Positions 1-5,195 of a stretch of DNA of 5,601 nt are shown here, piece by piece (position 1 is the first letter of the stretch; every line of letters begins with the position of its first letter). A program made the position numbers and the translations under genes. The DNA is from Actinobacteria bacterium UBA3086 (GTDB taxonomy: Bacteria > Actinomycetota > Coriobacteriia > Anaerosomatales > UBA3086): NCBI GenBank assembly GCA_002367305.1, contig DFBG01000160.1:1-5601 (forward strand), in the 5' to 3' direction. The notes below the pieces were generated by a model that worked only from the letters and a program-made list of their open reading frames with translations, was not told where the DNA came from and ran no database searches.

Positions 1-1242
1 CGCGTAGAATCGGTCGACAAGCGAGAGCATCAGATTTCGAGCCAGGTCGGTCAGATCCAGAAGCGTGAGAAGGATCTTGAGGAGCTTATCGAGCAGGAGA
101 CCGCGCGTCTTCAGTCACTTGCCGGAATGACGGCAGATGAGGCACGCGAAGTCCTGATGGGCCGCATCAAGGAGGACGTCAACCGCGATGCGGCGACGTA
201 TATCCGTGAGGCCGAGTCCCGGGCACGCGAGGAAGCGGACAAGAAGGCCCGCAACATCGTGGGCATCGCCATCCAGCGTGTTGCTGCAGATCATACTGCC
301 GAGTCCACTGTGTCCGTCGTTCATATTCCCAGCGACGACATGAAGGGCCGTATCATCGGCCGTGAAGGACGCAACATCCGGGCATTCGAGCAGATGACCG
401 GCATCAATCTCATCATCGACGACACGCCTGAGGCCGTCGTCCTCTCCAGCTTTGATCCGGTCCGGCGCGAGTTCGGCCGCATCGCGCTTGAGAGCCTCAT
501 CGCCGACGGACGTATCCACCCTGCACGCATCGAGGAGATGTTCAACAAGGCTGAGGCTCAGGTCACCCAGCAGGTACATGAGGCGGGCGAGCAGGCAGCG
601 TTCGACGCCGGTATTCCCAGCCTTCACGCTGAGCTGATCCGCACGCTCGGTCGACTCAAGTACCGTACGAGCTACGGTCAGAACGTTCTCAATCACAGCC
701 TGGAAGTCTCGTATCTCGCCGGCGTCATGGCCGCCGAGCTCGGGGTGGACGTCGATCTCTGCAAGCGCGCTGGTCTGCTCCACGATCTCGGAAAAGCTAT
801 CGATCACGAGATCGAGGGCCCGCACGCTGTCATCGGTGCGGACCTGGCCCGTCGCATGGGCGAGCCCAAGTCGATTCTCCACTGCATCGAAGCGCACCAC
901 GCCGATGTCGAGCCCGCCACCGTGGAAGCCGTCATCATTCAGGCTGCGGATGCAATATCCGCTGGTCGTCCCGGCGCACGTCGCGAGACACTTGAGAGCT
1001 ACGTAAAGCGTCTCGAGAAGCTCGAGGCCGTGGCTGAGTCACACAAGGGCGTGGAGAAGTGCTACGCCATGCAGGCCGGTCGCGAGATACGCGTCATGGT
1101 CAAACCGGACCAGATCAAAGACACTGACGCGGTCGTTCTCGCTCGCGATATCGCCAAGCAGATTGAAGCTGAGCTTGAATACCCCGGACAGATCAAGGTC
1201 ATGGTTATTCGCGAAAGCCGCGCGATCGACTACGCAAAATAG
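1..1242 (+). CDS. rny: Ribonuclease Y, C-terminal part (5' end cut by window)
   Basis: RNase Y is a membrane-anchored endoribonuclease that starts decay of many mRNAs. The reading frame is open from base 1 and codes 413 residues to the TAG at 1240-1242. The family is usually about 510-520 residues, so roughly 100 N-terminal residues, including the membrane anchor, lie outside the window. The visible order is a charged, Glu/Lys/Arg-rich coiled coil (to about nt 270), a KH RNA-binding domain with its GxxG loop as G-R-E-G at 358-369, then an HD hydrolase domain. HD metal ligands are visible as the His of NHSLEV (about 694), the His-Asp pair of LLHDLGKAID (781-786) and the Asp of AADAISAG (about 946). 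The C-terminus is the usual conserved one, ending in a basic/aromatic tail (RAIDYAK). The ATG at 127 is internal to the coiled coil and is not the start. All key residues are present, so the enzyme looks functional. Confidence 0.97.
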   Translation, partial: RVESVDKREHQISSQVGQIQKREKDLEELIEQETARLQSLAGMTADEAREVLMGRIKEDVNRDAATYIREAESRAREEADKKARNIVGIAIQRVAADHTAESTVSVVHIPSDDMKGRIIGREGRNIRAFEQMTGINLIIDDTPEAVVLSSFDPVRREFGRIALESLIADGRIHPARIEEMFNKAEAQVTQQVHEAGEQAAFDAGIPSLHAELIRTLGRLKYRTSYGQNVLNHSLEVSYLAGVMAAELGVDVDLCKRAGLLHDLGKAIDHEIEGPHAVIGADLARRMGEPKSILHCIEAHHADVEPATVEAVIIQAADAISAGRPGARRETLESYVKRLEKLEAVAESHKGVEKCYAMQAGREIRVMVKPDQIKDTDAVVLARDIAKQIEAELEYPGQIKVMVIRESRAIDYAK

Positions 1243-1280
1243 TCACGAAGCACCAAGTTGCGTGCAGCAGGTAGAATGTA

Positions 1281-1297
1281 CATGGCTACCAGCCATG
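1281..1297 (+). other. Short perfect hairpin after rny
   Basis: CATGGCT (1281-1287) and AGCCATG (1291-1297) form a perfect 7-bp stem with a 3-base ACC loop. It lies 38 nt after the rny stop and ends one base before the terminator-like stem. It has no T-run of its own, so it is not a terminator alone. It may protect the 3' end of the rny mRNA or act with the following stem. The pairing is seen directly; the role is inferred. Confidence 0.5.
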
Positions 1298-1298
1298 A

Positions 1299-1334
1299 GA
1301 GGAGGGGCCGCCGAGCGCGGTCCCTCCTTATTGT
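1299..1334 (+). terminator. Probable intrinsic terminator of rny
   Basis: A 12-bp GC-rich stem pairs 1300-1311 with 1317-1328 around a 5-base loop (CGAGC), with one internal G-T wobble and a further possible G-T pair at 1299/1329. The stem is followed by TTATTG, a weak and interrupted T-run. The strong stem just after rny, together with a separate -10-like box before the next gene, supports transcription stop here. The poor T-tract leaves room for partial read-through. Confidence 0.68.
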
Positions 1335-1373
1335 CCGACCGCAATTGCCCGATCAGGCCAGATGACGCAGTAG

Positions 1374-1379
1374 TAGACT
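1374..1379 (+). promoter_or_regulatory. Candidate -10 box for the GHKL gene (leaderless type)
   Basis: TAGACT matches the TANNNT pattern of actinobacterial -10 boxes. It ends 7 nt before the ATG at 1387, which would place the transcription start at or next to the A of the start codon. No convincing -35 is present at 16-18 nt upstream. No clear Shine-Dalgarno precedes the ATG, only a GGGG at 1380-1383 that is too close. This fits a leaderless mRNA but rests on a six-base match. Confidence 0.38.
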
Positions 1380-1386
1380 GGGGACC

Positions 1387-2469
1387 ATGAGCGACAGCGA
1401 CCGACTTCTGAACTTCGTGAGTTCCGTTTCCGGCGAGGACTTCCTCAAAGTCGAGGAGAACCTAGGGGACGGATTCGTTCGGCTGCGCATCAGTGAAGCC
1501 GAACGCCGTCAGGCGAAGCACGATATCCGCAGCTTCGAGGACATCGTGGTCGAACTCCTGCGCAACTCTCGTGACGCCCGGGCCCAACGGATCTTCGTAG
1601 CGAGTTCCCGCGACGGCGACACCCGCAGTTTCACCATCGTGGATGACGGCGTCGGTATTCCTGAGTCTCTCCAGGATCGAGTATTCGAACCCCGCGTCAC
1701 CTCCAAGCTCGAAACCATGGTCATGGACAAATGGGGCGTTCATGGTCGCGGAATGGCGCTCTATTCAGTACGGACCAACGTCGTCTCGGCACGAATCACG
1801 TGTTCCGCAGAGCACAAGGGGACTGCTCTCACGATAACTTCGGACACTGAACTCCTCAGCGAGCGTTCCGATCAGTCCACGTGGCCTGCGGTGGAGCGCG
1901 ACGACGAGGGAACTCTCAAGGTCACTCGCGGGCCACACAACATCATTCGTCGTGTCTTGGAATTCGCCGTGGAACATCCTCAGATTCGCGTCTACCTCGG
2001 CACTCCCGCTGAAGTGCTTTCAACCCTACACAGTTGTGCCCGTGAGGAACTGGACACCTCAGAGATGCTCTTCTGCGACGACAGTTCAGTCTTGCCCGTA
2101 TGGCAGCGGGCAGCCGTGAGCTCTGATGCTGCAGAACTCGTGCAGGTCGCCGACGAAATCGGTCTATCCATTTCTGAGCGCACCGCGCATCGCATCCTCG
2201 CTGATGAACTCTGCTCACTGGAGACCGTTCTTGTCCAAGCAAGGCCCGATGAGGATGAGCCTGGGCCCAGCGGTCCCGAACCGGACATCTACCGTGACAG
2301 GCGAGGTCTACGCATCCATCACACGGACATGGACGCCTTCAAGCATGAACTGGAACAAGCATTCGACACGATTGCGGAGCGCTACTACGTGCACCTCAAG
2401 GGTGAGCCCAAGATCACGGTCAGGAAAGAAGGTCTACAGGTGCGCTTCGATATCGAGAAGGAAGAGTAG
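1387..2469 (+). CDS. Uncharacterised GHKL-superfamily ATP-binding protein (HATPase_c)
   Basis: The 360-residue protein carries a full Bergerat ATP-binding fold at about residues 45-150. The N-box is E56..N60..D63 (VELLRNSRDA), the G1 box is D86-D-G-V-G90, an F-box-like VFEPRVTSK spans 99-107, and the G2 box is G117-V-H-G-R-G122. This is most like the catalytic domain of sensor histidine kinases. There is no membrane segment, no sensor domain and no DHp helix with an H-box: only about 50 residues precede the N-box, and no response regulator is nearby. Residues 155-285 are not recognised; within them 250-271 vaguely resembles a helix-turn-helix. An acidic, Pro-rich linker (about 286-301) leads to a small C-terminal alpha/beta part (302-360). 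The start at 1387 is the only reasonable one: it lies close to the frame's 5' limit and follows a TANNNT box. ATP binding is well supported. The biological role is unknown; a soluble ATPase switch or an atypical serine/histidine kinase are both possible. Confidence 0.9.
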   Translation: MSDSDRLLNFVSSVSGEDFLKVEENLGDGFVRLRISEAERRQAKHDIRSFEDIVVELLRNSRDARAQRIFVASSRDGDTRSFTIVDDGVGIPESLQDRVFEPRVTSKLETMVMDKWGVHGRGMALYSVRTNVVSARITCSAEHKGTALTITSDTELLSERSDQSTWPAVERDDEGTLKVTRGPHNIIRRVLEFAVEHPQIRVYLGTPAEVLSTLHSCAREELDTSEMLFCDDSSVLPVWQRAAVSSDAAELVQVADEIGLSISERTAHRILADELCSLETVLVQARPDEDEPGPSGPEPDIYRDRRGLRIHHTDMDAFKHELEQAFDTIAERYYVHLKGEPKITVRKEGLQVRFDIEKEE

Positions 2470-2500
2470 GCCATCTGCGGCTGACTCCTCTTCCTCGCCC

Positions 2501-2529
2501 CTGCCCCAATATCCTTTGTGCGCTATAAT
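2501..2529 (+). promoter_or_regulatory. Promoter of spoVS (housekeeping sigma type)
   Basis: A perfect TATAAT lies at 2524-2529. Seventeen bases upstream is CTGCCC (2501-2506), which matches TTGACA at only three positions, so the -35 is weak or absent. The predicted start near 2536-2539 gives a leader of about 92-95 nt before the spoVS GTG. The position in a 161-bp intergenic region and the exact -10 make this the best promoter in the window. Confidence 0.72.
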
Positions 2530-2583
2530 GAGATTCTGAGCAATAAGTAGACGCACCAAATGCAGCAGTAACCGTCACACCAT

Positions 2584-2597
2584 CCACCCTCGGGTGG
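2584..2597 (+). promoter_or_regulatory. Hairpin in the spoVS leader
   Basis: CCACCC (2584-2589) pairs perfectly with GGGTGG (2592-2597). With a two-base gap the innermost pair probably opens, leaving a 5-bp stem and a CCTCGG-closed small loop. It lies 23 nt upstream of the ribosome binding site in an otherwise A/C-rich leader. No T-run follows, so it is not a terminator. It could stabilise the 5' end or bind a regulator; the function is not shown by sequence. Confidence 0.4.
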
Positions 2598-2620
2598 CAT
2601 CACAGCAACTATTAAACAAC

Positions 2621-2625
2621 GGAGG
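2621..2625 (+). promoter_or_regulatory. Ribosome binding site fixing the spoVS GTG start
   Basis: GGAGG ends 5 nt before the GTG at 2631. This strong Shine-Dalgarno, plus alignment of the first residues (MEILKVS) with the known SpoVS N-terminus, sets the non-ATG start. Confidence 0.85.
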
Positions 2626-2630
2626 AATCC

Positions 2631-2903
2631 GTGGAGATTCTCAAGGTATCAACCAAGTCCAATCCCAACTCCGTCGCAGGCGCGCTCGCTGGCGTAATTC
2701 GCGAGCAAGGCGCAGTGGAAATGCAGACAGTGGGCGCAGGAGCACTCAATCAAGCCGTCAAAGCGATCGCAATCGCTCGTGGCTTCATGGCTCCCGCAGG
2801 AATCGAGCTCACCTGTGTTCCCGCCTTCGCGGATATCCTGATAAATGGCGAGGAACGCACGGCGATCAGACTGCTCGTCGAACCTCGGGATATGCACCAC
2901 TAG
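2631..2903 (+). CDS. spoVS: Stage V sporulation protein S (SpoVS), Alba-like regulator
   Basis: The 90-residue protein starts at GTG and matches SpoVS along its whole length. The family is about 86 residues and starts MEILKVS. Signature stretches are SNPNSVAGALAGVIRE (9-24), GAGALNQAVKAIAIARGF (35-52) and GEERTAIRLLVEPR near the C-terminus (73-86). SpoVS has an Alba-like fold related to small nucleic-acid-binding proteins. In Bacillus it affects septation and progress through spore stage V, but it is widespread in non-sporulating bacteria, where its role is unclear. Here no sporulation gene is visible nearby. It follows its own strong promoter and leader and is probably cotranscribed with the PHP gene 18 nt downstream. 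The only family-external piece is a short MHH tail after EPRD. Identity is very secure; the role in this organism is not. Confidence 0.96.
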   Translation: MEILKVSTKSNPNSVAGALAGVIREQGAVEMQTVGAGALNQAVKAIAIARGFMAPAGIELTCVPAFADILINGEERTAIRLLVEPRDMHH

Positions 2904-2911
2904 TCCTCATT

Positions 2912-2915
2912 GGAG
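2912..2915 (+). promoter_or_regulatory. Ribosome binding site deciding the PHP gene start
   Basis: GGAG lies 6 nt before the ATG at 2922. This favours that ATG over the in-frame TTG at 2910, which overlaps the GGAG region and has no Shine-Dalgarno of its own. Confidence 0.7.
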
Positions 2916-2921
2916 CGCCTC

Positions 2922-3779
2922 ATGCCTGGTCCGGATCTCCACGTGCACAGTGTGGCATCCGACGGCTCCCTCACCGTAGAGCAGATCGTTTCCCAAGCAC
3001 TCGAACTCGGCCTCAGCGGCCTGGCTATCACCGATCACGACTCGGTGGAAGCCGTTCCCCGTGCACTTGAAGCCGCTCGGAACTCTCAACTCCTGGTGGT
3101 TCCCGGAGTCGAGCTCTCCTCTGTCCACAATGGACACGATGTTCACATACTCGGCTACTTCGCCGATATGACCTCACGTCATTTTCGTGAACATCTCGAC
3201 GACCTTCGCGTTGCGCGTGCGGCCCGAGCTAAAGCCATCGTCACCGAGCTGCAAAGCGCCGGCTACGACGTGACGCTCAATGACGTTCTCGATCTCTCGG
3301 ATGGGGGAGCGGTGGGCAGGTCACACGTGGCCAGAGCTCTAGTTGCCGCGGGTCATGCGACAACGGTGGGTGACGCATTTCAGCGTCTGCTCGGCCGTGG
3401 CAGGCCGTTCTACGTGCCCAAGGATGTACGCAGTCCCCACGAAGTCATCGGTGTCATCCTCGACGCGGGAGGACTGCCCGTGCTTGCACACCCCGGTATC
3501 ACCAAGGTGGACGGGCTCATACCCGATCTCGTATCCGCCGGATTGCGTGGGCTGGAGGCGTACCACGGCGAGCACGACGACAACGCTCGACGACTCTACG
3601 TCACGCTCGCGCAGGAGCACGGCCTTCTCGTCACCGGCGGATCGGACTTCCACAACGAGTCAGCCCCCGGCCCTGGCCTGGGTGGAGCCGACGTACCCGA
3701 GTCGGTGCTGAGCGCACTTGTCCAGGCCGCAGAACAAGCAGGATGCCCGGGACTGCCTGAAACGTGCGACATCCCGTGA
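2922..3779 (+). CDS. PHP-domain phosphoesterase, TrpH/YciV (RNase AM) type
   Basis: The 285-residue protein, close to the usual family length of about 280-295, has all the metal-binding motifs of PHP phosphoesterases: H7-V-H9, D14, T-D38-H39-D, E64 (PGVELSS), H75 (DVHILGYF), H135 (GRSHVARAL), H190 (LAHPG) and D242-F-H244 (GGSDFH). These form a trinuclear metal site. Characterised relatives hydrolyse 3',5'-nucleoside bisphosphates such as pAp and, in E. coli YciV (RNase AM), act as a 5'-3' exoribonuclease that matures rRNA 5' ends. The insertion between strands (about 85-165), including RPFYVPK, is typical of this branch and not of HisK or DNA polymerase PHP domains. The protein is cytosolic with no signal peptide. 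It follows spoVS by 18 nt and is probably in the same transcript. Substrate is inferred from family only: oligonucleotides, pAp or rRNA ends are all possible. Confidence 0.92.
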   Translation: MPGPDLHVHSVASDGSLTVEQIVSQALELGLSGLAITDHDSVEAVPRALEAARNSQLLVVPGVELSSVHNGHDVHILGYFADMTSRHFREHLDDLRVARAARAKAIVTELQSAGYDVTLNDVLDLSDGGAVGRSHVARALVAAGHATTVGDAFQRLLGRGRPFYVPKDVRSPHEVIGVILDAGGLPVLAHPGITKVDGLIPDLVSAGLRGLEAYHGEHDDNARRLYVTLAQEHGLLVTGGSDFHNESAPGPGLGGADVPESVLSALVQAAEQAGCPGLPETCDIP

Positions 3780-3789
3780 CCTCGACCCG

Positions 3790-3798
3790 TGCTACGAT
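3790..3798 (+). promoter_or_regulatory. Candidate extended -10 promoter for miaB
   Basis: TGCTACGAT is an extended -10 (TGN plus TANNNT). Nine bases separate it from the ATG at 3808, so transcription could start at or a few bases before the start codon. No Shine-Dalgarno lies between the PHP gene stop (3777-3779) and this ATG. A -35 is not evident. This suggests an internal, leaderless promoter in the 28-nt gap. Confidence 0.42.
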
Positions 3799-3807
3799 GT
3801 CGCGTCT

Positions 3808-5163
3808 ATGAATACATACTTGATCCGCACCTTCGGGTGCCAAATGAACAATCACGATTCAGAGCGAGTCGCCGGCATGCTCGAGGCCCAGGGAATGCAT
3901 CCTGTTCCAGAGCCTGAAAATGCCGACGTCATCATCTTCATGACGTGCTGCGTCCGCGAGAATGCCGACGAGCGACTCCGCGGGCAGGTGGCCTCCCTCA
4001 AGGTTCACAAGACACCCTCGGGAGGCGGGCCCCTCATCGCCGTTGGCGGGTGTATCGGTCAGCGCGACGGAGCCACCCTGCTCGAACAACTTCCCCACAT
4101 CGACGTGGTGTTCGGCACGCACAACCTCGCGCATCTACCCGCACTTCTTGCAAGCGCGCACGAGCAGAGAGCGGCAGCCCACCCGGCACCTACAGTCGAG
4201 ATCCTCGATTCCTCTACGGAGTTCGCCAGCGATCTTCCCAGTGTCCGCGAGCATCCCTGGCACGCATGGGTACCCATCACGGTCGGCTGTGACAACTTCT
4301 GCACGTACTGCATCGTCCCGTACGTTCGAGGCCGTGAACGCTCCCGTCCGCTTGAAGAGATAGTCGACGAGTGCGAACGCCTCGTTGCGGATGGAGTTCG
4401 AGAGGTCACGCTCCTGGGGCAGAATGTGAACTCCTATGGACGAGACCTCTACGGCGAGCCTCGTTTCGCGCAAGTCCTGCGCGCAGTCGCCGAAACGGGC
4501 GTGGACTGGATCAGATTCGCCACAAGCCATCCCAAGGATCTCTCGGATGACACCATCGCGGCCATGGCTGAACTGCCGCAAGTCTGCCGCAGTCTGCACC
4601 TTCCCGTTCAGTCTGGCTCCACACGGATACTTCAGGCGATGAACCGCACGTACACCCGTGAGCAGTACCTCGACCTCGTATCACGTCTCTACGCTGCGAT
4701 ACCCGACTTGGCTCTCTCAACCGATGTCATCGTTGGCTTTCCTGGTGAGACCGAGGAGGACTTCGAAGACACGCTCAGTCTCATCGAATCGATGCAGATC
4801 AACCAGGCGTTCACCTTCATCTATTCACCACGAGAGGGAACCCCCGCTGCACGCCTGAAAGATCGAGTGCCGCGCGACATCATCCAGACGCGATTCGATC
4901 GCCTTGTGGACCTCGTCCAGGAATCAGCGGGCCGAGGAAATCAGCCGCTCACCGGTACCCTGCAACGCGTCTTGGTCGAAGGTACATCCAAGCGCGATGA
5001 ATCTATGCTCACGGGTCGCAACGAAGGCAACAAGGTGATCCATGCACCGCTTCTCGTCGGCCAGGGGATCGAGTCGCTTGTCGGCAAGTTCGTCAACATC
5101 CGAATCACAGACGCTCAAAAGTGGTTTCTCATGGGAGAGATTGAGGGAGATATCGCCTCGTAG
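3808..5163 (+). CDS. miaB: tRNA-2-methylthio-N6-dimethylallyladenosine synthase MiaB
   Basis: MiaB is a cytosolic radical-SAM methylthiotransferase that converts i6A37 of tRNAs reading UNN codons to ms2i6A37. The 451-residue product has the three expected parts. The N-terminal UPF0004 domain (about 1-130) has auxiliary-cluster cysteines C11 (RTFGCQMN), C47 and C82 (VGGCIGQ). The radical SAM domain (about 150-375) has the CxxxCxxC motif C161-DNF-C165-TY-C168, followed by the family patterns PYVRGRERSR, LLGQNVNSYG and STDVIVGFPGET. A C-terminal TRAM RNA-binding domain covers about 380-450. MiaB rather than RimO or MtaB is indicated by the N-terminal RTFGCQMNNHDSER pattern and the RGRERSRP motif. 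The frame stays open upstream to a TTG at 3718, but that start would overlap the PHP gene and add 30 residues without family match. The ATG at 3808 begins exactly where family members begin. An odd point is M-T-C47-C48 where most relatives have N-T-C followed by a small residue. Confidence 0.97.
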   Translation: MNTYLIRTFGCQMNNHDSERVAGMLEAQGMHPVPEPENADVIIFMTCCVRENADERLRGQVASLKVHKTPSGGGPLIAVGGCIGQRDGATLLEQLPHIDVVFGTHNLAHLPALLASAHEQRAAAHPAPTVEILDSSTEFASDLPSVREHPWHAWVPITVGCDNFCTYCIVPYVRGRERSRPLEEIVDECERLVADGVREVTLLGQNVNSYGRDLYGEPRFAQVLRAVAETGVDWIRFATSHPKDLSDDTIAAMAELPQVCRSLHLPVQSGSTRILQAMNRTYTREQYLDLVSRLYAAIPDLALSTDVIVGFPGETEEDFEDTLSLIESMQINQAFTFIYSPREGTPAARLKDRVPRDIIQTRFDRLVDLVQESAGRGNQPLTGTLQRVLVEGTSKRDESMLTGRNEGNKVIHAPLLVGQGIESLVGKFVNIRITDAQKWFLMGEIEGDIAS

Positions 5164-5180
5164 GCGATTCAATCCTAGAG

Positions 5181-5186
5181 GGAGGG
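5181..5186 (+). promoter_or_regulatory. Ribosome binding site of the LigB-like gene
   Basis: GGAGGG is a strong Shine-Dalgarno in the 32-nt gap after miaB. It lies 9 nt from the ATG at 5196 and 6 nt from an adjacent in-frame GTG at 5193, so either codon could be used; the difference is one residue. No promoter is seen in the gap, which suggests cotranscription with miaB. Confidence 0.72.
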
Positions 5187-5195
5187 TGATTGGTG

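Noticed and set aside
115..900. 261-codon open frame on the minus strand opposite rny
   Set aside because: It mirrors the codon pattern of the well-supported rny frame, has no recognisable motif and lies wholly inside conserved KH and HD coding sequence.
1258..1277. TTGCGT and TAGAAT after rny as a promoter
   Set aside because: The two hexamers are only 8 nt apart, and any transcript would run straight into the terminator-like stem.
2459..2495. Inverted repeat AGGAAGAG / CTCTTCCT around the GHKL gene stop as a terminator
   Set aside because: The 8-bp arms are 21 nt apart with poor inner pairing and no T-run follows, so it does not look like an intrinsic terminator.
2560..2571. Three-codon mini-ORF (Met-Gln-Gln-stop) in the spoVS leader
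   Set aside because: No Shine-Dalgarno precedes it and such short frames are frequent by chance; no evidence for an attenuator.
2594..3070. 158-codon plus-strand frame across spoVS and the PHP gene
   Set aside because: It is Arg/Ser-rich and out of frame with two conserved genes; a typical GC-rich shadow.
3718..3807. Upstream TTG start extending MiaB by 30 residues
   Set aside because: It would overlap the PHP gene and the added residues match no MiaB N-terminus. The family start is the ATG at 3808.
4135..4599. 154-codon minus-strand frame opposite miaB
   Set aside because: It lies across the radical SAM core of miaB, whose coding is certain; it is a shadow of that frame.
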